DNA of 64,000 bases from Hymenobacter qilianensis (GCF_014489555.1 NZ_CP060784.1:1612001-1676000), one strand, 5' to 3'; shown: positions 8,008 through 16,898, numbered from the stretch's first letter. A program made the numbers and translations. The notes: generated from the letters alone by a model not told the origin.

Positions 8008-8289
8008 ATGGAATCGAGTCGCAAAGATAAGAGACGATTTGGGTTTGGCACAATCTTCGGAAGGATAAAATTTGTGGCCCAAACTGATAAAATGCCCAAG
8101 CGTTTCCCAAACCCAAATCGAAAAGTTTGATGAAAGGAAGAAGGCGTTTCTCCGCAAATGGGTTAGCGCCTACTTATCAGTTGAGGCTGAATAGAATGCA
8201 GTTGTAAAGAGGAAAATTAGAATAGAAGAATACCAACTGCATTATACTTTTACAGGATATTGGCTTTGTCCCTTTCGTTTCGAATGCAT

Positions 8290-8739
8290 ATGAAAAACTT
8301 TACTGTATTGCTGGGCTTTGGAATGGTCTTTTTGCTAACGCTGCCCACCCAAGCCCAAACGAAACCCGCTGCGAAGCCCGCTACACCTGCGCCAACCGCG
8401 TCGGCCGCCGTTGAGAAGCCTGCTGATGCTGCCGTGCCTGCTGGTGCGCCCTCCCTGATATCTGATAAGATGGATGCCCCGGCTTCCACTTCCGGAGCAC
8501 TTAAAGTGAGCCTGGATAATAACCCGCTGACCAAGAGCCTGATAGTGCGCACTGACGCCGCAGGCCCTACCCGGGTAGAAATAAACGACGGGGAAGGCCG
8601 CCCCGTGCTGACCCGCAATATGATGGTAGGTAATAAGCCCACTGCCCTCGACGTCAGCCGCTTACCCGCCGGCTACTACATTGTGCAATGCACCGCCGGC
8701 GAACGAAAAGGCATGCGCAGGGTAATGCTCGGTCAGTAA
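8290..8739 (+). CDS. small secreted protein with T9SS-like C-terminal domain
   Basis: A 149-residue protein. It has a signal peptide (MKNFTVLLGFGMVFLLTLPTQAQ), an Ala/Pro-rich linker (about residues 24-75) and a C-terminal ~75 residues that read like a type A T9SS sorting domain: VEINDGEGRPVLTRN, then TALDVSRLPAGYYIVQC and RRVMLGQ. In such domains the strand pattern and the L.AG.Y.V. block near the end are typical. There is no visible passenger domain between the linker and the tail. ATG at 8284 is an alternative start. The 280 bases before the gene, after tRNA-Pro, hold nothing that I recognise. Confidence 0.7.
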   Translation: MKNFTVLLGFGMVFLLTLPTQAQTKPAAKPATPAPTASAAVEKPADAAVPAGAPSLISDKMDAPASTSGALKVSLDNNPLTKSLIVRTDAAGPTRVEINDGEGRPVLTRNMMVGNKPTALDVSRLPAGYYIVQCTAGERKGMRRVMLGQ

Positions 8740-8751
8740 TAGCACCAGCCA

Positions 8752-8790
8752 ACAAAAAAGCCCCCAGAGTCGTCTGGGGGGCTTTTTTGT
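8752..8790. terminator. bidirectional terminator between convergent genes
   Basis: Inverted repeat ACAAAAAAGCCCCCAGA / TCTGGGGGGCTTTTTTGT. One arm has five C and the other six G. It sits between the T9SS-tailed protein and the convergent ABC exporter. Confidence 0.9.
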
Positions 8791-8805
8791 CTAGTAGCGC
8801 CAGCC

Positions 8806-10590
8806 TTACACTTCTTCCGTCTGCAACTGCCGCTCGTAGAGGGCGCGGTAGAGGCCATTGGCGTCTGCCATCAGGGCGGCGTGCGTGCCGTGCTGCACAA
8901 TCTGGCCGTCATCAAGCACCAGAATCTCGTCGGCCAGCTTCACGGATGATACCCGGTGGGAGATAATCAGGCTGGTACGGTTGGCCATAATGCGTTGCAG
9001 GCTACCCAGAATGGCGTTCTCCGTGTTCGTATCAACGGCCGAAAGCGAATCGTCCAGAATAAGGATTTTGGGCTCCTTCACCAAGGCGCGGGCAATGCTG
9101 ACGCGCTGTTTTTGCCCCCCAGAAAGCGTAATCCCGCGCTCACCGAGCTTCGTATCGAAGCCCAGCGGAAACTGCACGATGTTCTCGTACACGTTGGCGT
9201 CTTTGGCCGCTTGCAGCATTTTTTCTTCCGTCGGGTTTTCGAGGCCGAAGTTGATGTTGTTGCGGATGGAGTCAGAGAACAGAAAAACATCCTGGGGTAC
9301 GTAACCGATTTGCTCCCGTAGTGAGGTGAGGGCGTAGTCGCGGACGTCGGTGTTATCTACCAGAATGCTGCCGTCGGTGACGTCGTAGAGGCGACAGAGC
9401 AGGGCGGCTATGGTGCTTTTGCCCGAGCCCGTATTGCCGATAACCGCCAAGGTCTGGCCGGGCCGAATGCGGAAGCTCACGTTTTTAAGCGCCTGAATAC
9501 CAGTATCGGGATACGTAAACGACACGTTGTCAAATACAATATCGCCCTGAATGTCGCGCTCTACGTTCTGGCGGGAGATGATATCCGTCTTCTGATTCAT
9601 AAATTCGTTGATGCGCGCCTGCGACGCTTCGGCCCGTTGCACAAGGCTGCTGGTCCAGCCCAGAGCCGTAACAGGCCAGGTAAGCAGGTTTACATAAATC
9701 AGAAATTCAGCAATACTGCCCGTCGTAATCGTGCCCCGAATCACTTCCTGGCCGCCAATCCAGACCGTGATAATCGTGCTTAAGCCCACCAGGAAAAGAA
9801 TCAGCGGGAAAAACAGGGAATTCACGAAGTTCAGACTCAGCGTTTTCTCGCGGTAATTGTCGCTGGCTACCGTAAACTGCTGGTGCGAGTCTTCTTCGCG
9901 TACAAACGACTTCAGCACCCGAATGCCCGAAAAAGCTTCCTGCACAAAAGTGGTCATGCTGGACAGCGAGCGTTGAATCTCGTCGGACTTGCGCTCAATC
10001 AGATTGTTGACGTAGAAAATGCTGACCGACAAAATGGGCAGCGGCAGGAGCGTATAAATCGTCAGCTTCACGTTCACCATCAGCATCAGCGGGATGATGA
10101 GCACAAACAGAATCACGAGCTGCATAAAGTACATAAGCGCCGGCCCAATGTACATGCGCACACGGCCCACGTCCTCGGAGATGCGCGACATCAGGTCGCC
10201 GGTATTATGGCGCCGATAGAAGCTCAGCGGCAGCGACTGATAATGCTGGAAAATCTCGTTCTTCTGGTCGTTCTCCACCCGCCGCGACATCACAATGAGC
10301 GTCTGGCGCATGAAGAACAGAAAAATGCCCCGCAGCAAGGCCATAATCACAATGAGCAGACCGTAGAGCAGCACGTTGCGCCCAAACAACTCATACACGC
10401 CACTTTGCGCCCGCGTACCGGCAAACAGGTGGTATAAGTCGATGCCTTCATTCACCAGATCGAAGGCGTAGCGCACGATTTGGGCCGGGAAGATTGCCAG
10501 CAGCGTGGAGAGCGCCACGAACAGAACGCCGCCCAGGAAATGCCATTTATAGCGGTATAAATACTTATTGGTAGAGGCAAGAGCGCGCAC
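8806..10590 (-). CDS. ABC exporter half-transporter (MdlA/SmdA-like)
   Basis: A 594-residue type I ABC exporter. Six hydrophobic segments lie in the first ~310 residues, with the coupling-helix region SLPLSFYRRHNTGDLMSRISEDV. The ATPase domain has Walker A GNTGSGKST (about 383), signature LSGGQKQR (about 487), Walker B ILILDDSLSAVD (about 507) and IISHRVS. The Asp-Asp of Walker B followed by Ser instead of Glu-Ala (DDSLSAVD) is the pattern of the degenerate-site partner in heterodimeric exporters such as MdlA/SmdA/TM287. A heterodimer with the exporter at 4434-6272 is therefore conceivable. The start is GTG at 10590; no ATG precedes the conserved region. Confidence 0.88.
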   Translation of the reverse strand: MRALASTNKYLYRYKWHFLGGVLFVALSTLLAIFPAQIVRYAFDLVNEGIDLYHLFAGTRAQSGVYELFGRNVLLYGLLIVIMALLRGIFLFFMRQTLIVMSRRVENDQKNEIFQHYQSLPLSFYRRHNTGDLMSRISEDVGRVRMYIGPALMYFMQLVILFVLIIPLMLMVNVKLTIYTLLPLPILSVSIFYVNNLIERKSDEIQRSLSSMTTFVQEAFSGIRVLKSFVREEDSHQQFTVASDNYREKTLSLNFVNSLFFPLILFLVGLSTIITVWIGGQEVIRGTITTGSIAEFLIYVNLLTWPVTALGWTSSLVQRAEASQARINEFMNQKTDIISRQNVERDIQGDIVFDNVSFTYPDTGIQALKNVSFRIRPGQTLAVIGNTGSGKSTIAALLCRLYDVTDGSILVDNTDVRDYALTSLREQIGYVPQDVFLFSDSIRNNINFGLENPTEEKMLQAAKDANVYENIVQFPLGFDTKLGERGITLSGGQKQRVSIARALVKEPKILILDDSLSAVDTNTENAILGSLQRIMANRTSLIISHRVSSVKLADEILVLDDGQIVQHGTHAALMADANGLYRALYERQLQTEEV

Positions 10591-10676
10591 AGGTCGAGGG
10601 GTTGGAAAGGGTAAGCGAAGGGAGCCGCTCAGCGGTGTAAGCCCGACGGCTGGGGGGCAAAATCAGAAAAACGGGT

Positions 10677-10684
10677 TACTTTTG
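10677..10684 (+). promoter_or_regulatory. candidate -7 box overlapping the GCCCCC motif
   Basis: TACTTTTG fits the TAnnTTTG consensus and runs straight into CCCCCA, so the promoter-like box overlaps a copy of the recurrent motif. It lies about 175 bases upstream of the leucine dehydrogenase start. No clear -33 element is visible. Confidence 0.3.
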
Positions 10685-10858
10685 CCCCCAAATTGAGGGC
10701 TAATACCAAGCGCCAGCTCAGTAATTCGCCGTACGTCTAACGTTAGTTACGACCACAACGATTCACTACACGGGAGCTTCCGTTCGCCTTCAAAGATACA
10801 ACAACCGCTTTCCACCCATTTTACCTTCCCACCCACCCATTTTTAATTTTTGTCCCGC

Positions 10859-11949
10859 ATGGTTGAAATCCAGGAGTTGACCGATACCTCGGTCTTCGGT
10901 CAGATTGCCGAGCATCAACACGAACAGGTCGTATTCTGCCACGACCACGAAACTGGCCTCAAGGCTATTATCGGTATTCATAACACGGTGCTGGGCCCCG
11001 CCCTGGGCGGTACCCGCATGTGGGAGTACGCCTCCGACGCCGATGCTCTAAACGACGTGCTGCGCTTATCGCGCGGTATGACTTATAAAGCTGCCATTTC
11101 GGGCCTGAACTTGGGCGGCGGCAAGGCAGTCATTATCGGCGACGCCAAAACGCAAAAAACCGAAGCCCTGCTGCGCAAGTTTGGTCGCTTCGTGAAGAAT
11201 CTCAACGGCAAGTACATCACGGCCGAAGACGTAGGGATGACGACTAAGGATATGCAGTATATCCGCATGGAAACCAAGCACGTAGCTGGCCTGCCCGAGA
11301 GCATGGGCGGCTCCGGCGACCCCTCGCCCGTGACTGCTTTTGGTACCTATATGGGAATGAAAGCTGCTGCTAAGAAGGCCTTCGGTTCTGATAGCCTGGC
11401 CGGCAAGCGCATCGCGGTACAAGGCGTGGGCCACGTGGGGGCTATTTATTGGAGCACCTCATTAAGGAGGGCGCCAAAATTGTGCTGACCGACTACTACG
11501 AGGACCGCAAGCTGGAAATGGCCGCTAAGTACAATGCCGTAGCCGTAGGCCTCGATGAGATATACGACCAAGAGGTTGACATTTATTCGCCGTGCGCGCT
11601 GGGTGCGACCATCAATAATGATACGATTGACCGCCTGAAGTGCCGCGTAATTGCGGGCTGCGCCAACAATCAGCTGCAGGACGAGAACGTGCACGGTCCA
11701 GCGTTGGTAGAGCGCGGTATCATTTACGCGCCCGACTTCCTCATCAATGCTGGGGGGCTAATTAACGTTTACTCCGAGGTAATTGGTGGTAGCCGCAAGT
11801 CGGCCCTCAGCCAAACCGAAAAAATTTACGACTTCACTACGGAAGTGCTTAACAAGGCTGAACAGGAGGGAACTCACCCCCAGAAAGCCGCCATTCGCCA
11901 AGCTGAGCAGCGTATTGCTGCATTAGGCAAGGTAAAATCAACTTATTAA
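10859..11949 (+). CDS. leucine/valine-type dehydrogenase, interrupted by a -1 frameshift
   Basis: Glu/Leu/Phe/Val dehydrogenase family, closest to leucine dehydrogenase: oxidative deamination of branched-chain amino acids with NAD. The catalytic block [15 protein letters not shown] (Lys near residue 82) and the NAD-binding start AVQGVGHVG are present. The frame breaks at 11437-11441, where CAC-GTG is followed by GGGGG and C. One extra G restores [17 protein letters not shown] and a full-length protein of about 364 residues, ending at 11949 after GGLINVYSE. The start ATG at 10859 follows an in-frame TTG. The gene is probably intact in the organism. Confidence 0.85.
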
Positions 11950-12043
11950 TTGTGTTGCGCGTTGTGAGTTGCCTTTTGACAGCTAGCAGAAATGCTTCTC
12001 GGCAAACAGGCAACTCACATCTCGTAACAGACACCACACCAGA

Positions 12044-13228
12044 ATGCTCAATCGTCGCTCGCTTCGCATCAAGGTTATGCAGGCCCTATACGCTTACCAT
12101 CAGGCAGTAGGGTCAGATTTTCTGCTGGCCAATGACCGCATTGCCGAGGAATTTGCCCCCGACCTCACTTCCCCCGAACCGCAGGACCGCAAGGTGCTGC
12201 AGGGCCAGCGCAAGCTGGCGGAGGTTATTTTTAAAGAGTGGCACAAGACCAAGGAAACGCCGGAAAAAACCGAAGATGCGGCTGTGAATGAAGCCGTAGC
12301 CGATGCCATCAGCTTCTACGAAAAGCAGGTGAAGAAAGAAGGAACCTTCTTTGAGGGCCAAATGCTGCACGCCGCGGAAAGCATTCACGACCAGTACATT
12401 CATCTGCTGAACCTGCCCACGGCTTTGCTGCGGGTGATGGAAGACGAGCGCGACCGGGAAGCACGGCGGTTTACACCGTCCAAGGAAGCCCTGCTCGACA
12501 CTACTCGCTTTGAGCAAAACCAGGTGCTGGAAAAGCTCGTGGGCAACAAGCAGCTGCAGGACCTCACCATTCGGCGCAAGCTGCAGTGGAACGGCGAGCA
12601 GGAAATGGAAGCGCTACGCACGGCTTGGCGCCAGGAAATAAAGCAGGATGCTGATTTTCAGGCGTATCTGGCCGCGCCGGGGGGCAATTATGCCGAAGAC
12701 CAGGAAGCGCTGAAGCATTTCTATAAGACCTTCGTGTTCAAGGAAGGCGCACTGGCTACCCAGCTGGATGAGGCTGACCTGAATTGGGAGGAAAACCGCT
12801 CGGTGGTCAAAAACCTGGTGGTCAAAACGGTGAAAATGCTGGACGAGGCCGCCGACGAAAACCTGGAGCTTATGGCGCTTTCAGCCAACTGGGCCGAGGA
12901 CAAGGAGTTTGCGCAAAGCCTGTATCAGCAGACGCTCGCCGACGATGAGCGCTACGAAAAGCTGATTGCCGAATCGGTGCAGAACTGGGACGTGGAGCGC
13001 GTGGCGCAGCTCGACAAGATTGTGCTGAAAATGGCCCTCTGCGAAATGCACCTTTTCCGCAGCATTCCGGTGAAAGTGACCATCAACGAATACATCGAAA
13101 TCAGCAAGATGTACAGCACGCCCAAAAGCAAGCAGTTCATCAATGGTATTCTGGACAAGCTGGCTCAGGATTTGACGGCTAGCGGTGCTATCCGTAAGTC
13201 GGGCCGCGGCTTGCTCGACAATCAGTAG
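12044..13228 (+). CDS. nusB: transcription antitermination protein NusB (long Bacteroidota form)
   Basis: A 394-residue NusB-family protein, far longer than the ~140-residue E. coli protein but as expected for the phylum. It starts MLNRRSLRIKVMQALYAYHQ, the RNA-binding N-terminal helix. The C-terminal third carries the typical NusB half: VERVAQLDKIVLKMALCEM, IPVKVTINEYIEISK and FINGILDKLA. NusB pairs with NusE (S10) on boxA RNA during rRNA transcription. The middle region is acidic and helical. It lies downstream of leucine dehydrogenase and upstream of a YtxH protein. Confidence 0.92.
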   Translation: MLNRRSLRIKVMQALYAYHQAVGSDFLLANDRIAEEFAPDLTSPEPQDRKVLQGQRKLAEVIFKEWHKTKETPEKTEDAAVNEAVADAISFYEKQVKKEGTFFEGQMLHAAESIHDQYIHLLNLPTALLRVMEDERDREARRFTPSKEALLDTTRFEQNQVLEKLVGNKQLQDLTIRRKLQWNGEQEMEALRTAWRQEIKQDADFQAYLAAPGGNYAEDQEALKHFYKTFVFKEGALATQLDEADLNWEENRSVVKNLVVKTVKMLDEAADENLELMALSANWAEDKEFAQSLYQQTLADDERYEKLIAESVQNWDVERVAQLDKIVLKMALCEMHLFRSIPVKVTINEYIEISKMYSTPKSKQFINGILDKLAQDLTASGAIRKSGRGLLDNQ

Positions 13229-13371
13229 GGAGTAAACCTGCGTAGAAAGAATAGAAAGCCGGAATTTTGCCCCCCGCGGGCCGGACTATATATCCCATTT
13301 TGCGTCTTTGCGTACTCATTACTAATTAGCATCTCATCTCACATCTGTTTGTACTCACTTCTCTAAAAAAT

Positions 13372-13683
13372 ATGGGTAGCAAAACCACTACCGGCCTTGT
13401 GTGCTTCGCGGGCGGTGCCCTTACCGGAGCCGTTTTGGGTCTGCTGTACGCGCCTGAAAAAGGCCGCGAAACCCGCAGCTGGCTTAGTTATCAGCTCGAA
13501 AAGTACCGCGAGGTGCTAGCTGATCTTACCGAAAGCTTAGTGACGAGCCGGGTAGATGCCGGTCCTTCGTCAGCCAAGTCAGAAGGCCAGAAAGTAATCC
13601 GCGAAGCCAAAGACAAAGCCGAGCAGCTGCTCGGTGACGTTGACCAGCTCATCAACCAAATCAATTCCCGTAAGACGGTTTAA
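13372..13683 (+). CDS. YtxH domain protein
   Basis: A 103-residue protein with an N-terminal Gly/Ala-rich membrane-associated segment (about residues 7-25, CFAGGALTGAVLGLLYAPEKG) that matches the YtxH family GxLxGAxxGLLxAPxxG signature. The rest is charged and helical. YtxH proteins are small, often stress-related, and of unknown biochemical role. The ATG at 13372 directly precedes the hydrophobic stretch. A large palindrome follows. Confidence 0.8.
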   Translation: MGSKTTTGLVCFAGGALTGAVLGLLYAPEKGRETRSWLSYQLEKYREVLADLTESLVTSRVDAGPSSAKSEGQKVIREAKDKAEQLLGDVDQLINQINSRKTV

Positions 13684-13689
13684 TTTTGG

Positions 13690-13774
13690 AATGGCTAAAT
13701 GACGGAAGGTTAAATGGCTGATCGTTCGTAATGATTGAACGGTCAGCCATTTAACCTTCCGTCATTTAGCCATT
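13690..13774. repeat. large near-perfect palindrome without terminator U-tract
   Basis: Two 38-base arms (13690-13727 and 13737-13774) are reverse complements with a single mismatch, around a 9-base loop. The outer part is built of AATGGCTAAATGACGG. It is followed by degenerate tandem copies of ATTTAGCC to about 13790. It lies between the ytxH gene and the isocitrate dehydrogenase gene. There is no T-run, so it could be a cruciform-forming element, a REP-like unit or an mRNA stabiliser. Confidence 0.85.
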
Positions 13775-13805
13775 TAGCCATTTAACCATTTATCAATCAG
13801 CTTTA

Positions 13806-14807
13806 ATGCACACAATCACCCTTATTCCCGGAGACGGCATCGGGCCCGAAATCACGAAGGCCGTTACGGATATTTTCAGTGCTGCCCAGGTGCCCGTGCA
13901 GTGGGAAGAGCAGAACGCCGGCCAAACGACTTTCGACCAGTCGGGCGAGCTTATTCCTCAGGCGTTGCTGAATTCATTGGAGAAAAACCGCGTGGCTTTG
14001 AAAGGCCCCATCACTACGCCCGTAGGCAAAGGCTTCCGCAGCATCAACGTATCGTTGCGCCAGAAGTACGACCTCTACCAGAATGTGCGCCCTGCCAAGA
14101 CCAACGCCGGGATCGTGACGCGTTATGAAGGAATTGACTTGGTGCTGTTTCGTGAAAATACCGAGGGCTTGTACTCGGGCCTGGAAACCTGGGATGAGCG
14201 GCTGGGCATTGCCGACTCTACGAATCGCATCACGGTAGCGGGTTCGCGCAAAATCTGCCGTGCGGCTTTTGCTTATGCTGCCAAGCACAACCGCAAGAAG
14301 GTGACGCTGGCTCACAAGGCCAACATTATAAAGATGGCGGGTACGCTGATGCTCAACGCCTGCAAAGAGGCAGCGGCGGAGTTTCCGCACATTCAGTTTG
14401 AGGACAAGATTATTGATAACATGTGCATGCAGCTGGTTAATAAGCCGGAGCAGTTTGATGTTATCGTGACTACCAATCTTTTCGGTGATATCCTGTCTGA
14501 CCTTTGTGCTGGCCTTGTAGGTGGCCTGGGCGTAGTAGCTGGTGCCAATATCGGTGACGATATGGCCATATTTGAAGCAGTGCACGGCTCCGCGCCAGAC
14601 ATTGCTGGCCAGGGCAAAGCCAACCCTACGGCTCTGCTTCGCTCCGCTTTGATGATGCTTCACCACCTCGGCGAGCACACCAATGCCGACCGCATCGAAG
14701 CCGCTCTGGATGCTACTTTGCTACAAAAGGAAAAATGCACCGGCGACCTGGGGGGCAAAGCCTCAACCAGTGAGTTTGCCCAAGCGGTAATTGATAACTT
14801 GAAGTAG
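13806..14807 (+). CDS. NAD-type isocitrate dehydrogenase (isocitrate/isopropylmalate family)
   Basis: A 333-residue beta-decarboxylating dehydrogenase starting MHTITLIPGDGIGPEITKAV. Substrate-binding residues are in SINVSLRQKYDLYQNVRP and in LVLFRENTEGLYSG. The Tyr in ENTEGLY and the absence of the isopropylmalate dehydrogenase signature favour isocitrate over isopropylmalate. The metal-binding Asp residues lie in VTTNLFGDILSDLCAG, and the nucleotide-binding HGSAPDIAGQGKANPTA points to NAD. It oxidises isocitrate to 2-oxoglutarate in the TCA cycle. Homoisocitrate or tartrate dehydrogenase are less likely alternatives. Confidence 0.85.
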   Translation: MHTITLIPGDGIGPEITKAVTDIFSAAQVPVQWEEQNAGQTTFDQSGELIPQALLNSLEKNRVALKGPITTPVGKGFRSINVSLRQKYDLYQNVRPAKTNAGIVTRYEGIDLVLFRENTEGLYSGLETWDERLGIADSTNRITVAGSRKICRAAFAYAAKHNRKKVTLAHKANIIKMAGTLMLNACKEAAAEFPHIQFEDKIIDNMCMQLVNKPEQFDVIVTTNLFGDILSDLCAGLVGGLGVVAGANIGDDMAIFEAVHGSAPDIAGQGKANPTALLRSALMMLHHLGEHTNADRIEAALDATLLQKEKCTGDLGGKASTSEFAQAVIDNLK

Positions 14808-14826
14808 AAAAAAGCCCCCCGGCGCC

Positions 14827-14834
14827 TAATTTTG
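14827..14834 (+). promoter_or_regulatory. candidate -7 box (TAATTTTG)
   Basis: An exact TAnnTTTG match 128 bases upstream of the DUF1573 gene. A TTG lies about 25 bases further upstream, slightly more than the usual spacing. A lone half-terminator (AAAAAAGCCCCCC, about 14808-14820) lies between. Confidence 0.35.
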
Positions 14835-14961
14835 CGCGCCTTAACAGGATCAATTGGATGCTAAGTGCCGGAACCCAGCACCGCATTCACCTGTTTTAGT
14901 TTTTTTGATTGAAAACGAAGAACTTAGGCTGTCCAAATAAGACGGTCTGCTAACAATCTCC

Positions 14962-15486
14962 ATGAAACGTACCCTGATTCCTTCCTTATTCGCCTTTGCC
15001 GTGTTGCTGGGCGCTTGCAACAATGACAAGTCCGCTGATGTAGGCACCGCTGGTATGAACGCCGCCGCCACCGCTGCCGATGTAACGGCCAGCCCAGTAG
15101 TTGACAACCCCAACGTGGCCAGCGAAACGGAAGCGCCCAACCCGAATGCACCGGTGATGACCTTCGCTGAAACCGAACACAACTTCGGCGACATCAAGCC
15201 GGGTGAGGTAGTAAAGCACACCTTTACGTTCACCAACACTGGAAAAAGCCCCCTGCTAATTGAAAATGCAACGGCTTCCTGCGGTTGCACCACTCCCAAC
15301 TGGACCAAGGAGCCTATTGCTCCCGGCGGCAAAGGCACCATTGATGTGCAGTTTGATAGCCAGGGCAAAACCGGCCTCCAGAACAAGCAAGTATCTATTC
15401 GGGCCAATACGCAGCCCACAATCACCCAGATTGCAATTCGTACCAACATCCTGCCTGACGGCCAAAACGGTCCGTTAGCTCAATAA
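14962..15486 (+). CDS. DUF1573 lipoprotein
   Basis: A 174-residue protein with a lipoprotein signal (LLGAC lipobox, Cys near residue 19), an Ala/Pro-rich linker, and one DUF1573 domain: FAETEHNFGDIKPGEVVKHTF, then FTNTGKSPLLIENA, ASCGCTTPNW and a final VSIRANTQPT. DUF1573 is an Ig-like/HYDIN-related beta-sandwich, widespread and exported in Bacteroidota, with no known reaction. A hairpin (about 15496-15529) followed by TTATTTTT may end the transcript before yajC. Confidence 0.88.
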   Translation: MKRTLIPSLFAFAVLLGACNNDKSADVGTAGMNAAATAADVTASPVVDNPNVASETEAPNPNAPVMTFAETEHNFGDIKPGEVVKHTFTFTNTGKSPLLIENATASCGCTTPNWTKEPIAPGGKGTIDVQFDSQGKTGLQNKQVSIRANTQPTITQIAIRTNILPDGQNGPLAQ

Positions 15487-15595
15487 AACGGTAAGCAAGG
15501 GCGGCCCACAAGCCGCTCTTGTTATTTTTGCTGACTCGTGCGCAGCCGGCTACTTGGTGGCTTCGGCGTTTTCTCCTTAACCCAACACCTCTCCA

Positions 15596-15913
15596 ATGTT
15601 CCTCACGCTTTTATTGCAAGCCCCGGCGGGGGGCATTACCCAGTTTCTGTTTCCGGTGGCTATTGCTGCTGTGGTTTATTTCTTCATGATCCGGCCGCAG
15701 CAGAAGCGGGCCGCTACGGCTCGTAAATTCCGCGAGTCGCTGACCAAAGGCGCTACGGTAGTTACCATTGGGGGCCTGCACGGCAAAGTCGTGGATGTGC
15801 ACGAAGAGTCGGTAATTGTAGAAGTAGACCGGGGCACCCGCCTCAAGTTTGACCGTAGTGCTATTGCGCGGGAGGTAACTCCAGCCGCCAAGGCACCCGT
15901 AACAACGCCATAA
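15596..15913 (+). CDS. yajC: preprotein translocase subunit YajC
   Basis: A 105-residue YajC. It has one transmembrane segment (about residues 14-32, ITQFLFPVAIAAVVYFFMI) followed by the signature RPQQKRA and the soluble part KGATVVTIGGLHGKVVDVHEESVIVEVDRGTRLKF. YajC accompanies SecDF in the inner membrane. It is followed after 19 bases by the ybbR-like gene and then coaE, the order usual in Bacteroidota, so the three are probably one operon. Confidence 0.93.
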   Translation: MFLTLLLQAPAGGITQFLFPVAIAAVVYFFMIRPQQKRAATARKFRESLTKGATVVTIGGLHGKVVDVHEESVIVEVDRGTRLKFDRSAIAREVTPAAKAPVTTP

Positions 15914-15932
15914 TTGCCTTAACTATACCGCT

Positions 15933-16898
15933 TTGCCGCTCACTCGTGCTGCCCGTCTGGTTCGCTGGTTCACCAGCCCGTTTTACGGGCAGGAGAGCAG
16001 CTACTGGCGGGCAGTTACGGTTTGTTTTATGGCAGCTTCCACGTTTTGGCTGCTGAATGCGCTGAACAAGACCTATTCTACCCGCATTACTTACCCCCTG
16101 ACCTGGCGCTACGACACAACGCGCTACATACCAGTGCAACCACTGCCCAGCGAAGTAGCTGTAAACGTGACGGGGCGTGGGTGGAAGCTGTTGCGCAAAA
16201 GCCTCATGCTGGACGTGAAGCCGGCGGAGGTGCCCATCAGCCGTGTGCCTACGGCTACTCGCTTTGTTACGGGCAGGTCGTTGCGGCCCGCGCTACAGGC
16301 TGCGATGGAAGGAATGCAGTTCAATTATATTCTGACCGATACGCTCTGGGTCGAGTTTGATCAGCTGATCACGCGCCGCCTGCCGCTGGGACTCAGCCCG
16401 GATATTGATGGCTCCGCTTTGCCCTACGCCGCGCGCTTTGTGCCCGAAAGTATCGCATTCAGAGGCCCAGCCCGCACCGTAAATCGACTGGCCAGCCCTT
16501 ACCCCGTGCACCTGCCCAAAGCGCCAGCCGGTAGCAGCGACGGCGCTATTATAGTGCCCATCGGTGGCCCAGCCTCAGTTGAAACGAATGTGCAGGAAAT
16601 TCAGGTGCGGCTGCAGCCGCGCCCCCTGCTAACGGTGCCTGTGCAGGTGGTGCCTGAGCTGAACAATTTTCCGGTGGGAGAGAAGTTTGGGTTTTCCCCC
16701 GCTACCATAACCGTGGAAGTGCAGTGCTTCCCAGAAGACACTGCTCGCTTAAACCTGCAGGAACTGCGTGTAATGCTGAACTACCGCAAGTTAACTGCCC
16801 CCGATTCCAGCCTGGAACCCATGCTTGTACAAGCCCCTGCATTAGCCCGTGGTACCCTTATCAAAACGCCCGCCGTGCGGGTTTCACGGGTTCAATGA
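15933..16898 (+). CDS. YbbR-like (CdaR-like) membrane-anchored protein
   Basis: A 321-residue protein with one N-terminal anchor (about residues 25-45, WRAVTVCFMAASTFWLLNAL) and an extracytoplasmic region with YbbR-type repeats: VAVNVTGRGWKLLRKSL, RFVPESIAFRGPARTVNRL and PATITVEVQCFPED. YbbR proteins in Firmicutes regulate diadenylate cyclase; a partner cyclase is not visible here. The likely start is TTG at 15933, since no ATG lies before the membrane segment. It overlaps coaE by four bases (ATGA), which suggests translational coupling. Confidence 0.78.
   Translation: MPLTRAARLVRWFTSPFYGQESSYWRAVTVCFMAASTFWLLNALNKTYSTRITYPLTWRYDTTRYIPVQPLPSEVAVNVTGRGWKLLRKSLMLDVKPAEVPISRVPTATRFVTGRSLRPALQAAMEGMQFNYILTDTLWVEFDQLITRRLPLGLSPDIDGSALPYAARFVPESIAFRGPARTVNRLASPYPVHLPKAPAGSSDGAIIVPIGGPASVETNVQEIQVRLQPRPLLTVPVQVVPELNNFPVGEKFGFSPATITVEVQCFPEDTARLNLQELRVMLNYRKLTAPDSSLEPMLVQAPALARGTLIKTPAVRVSRVQ

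Noticed and set aside
11437..11441. Programmed -1/+1 ribosomal frameshifting as explanation of the breaks
   Set aside because: Ten unrelated genes share only the G/C run. There is no X-XXY-YYZ slippery heptamer plus pseudoknot pattern, and about 30 other in-frame copies of the same run would be mistranslated if it were slippery in translation.
13974..14678. Long minus-strand open frame opposite isocitrate dehydrogenase
   Set aside because: It is the shadow of a highly conserved plus-strand gene in GC-rich DNA; the translation is low in typical domain patterns and has no plausible start context.
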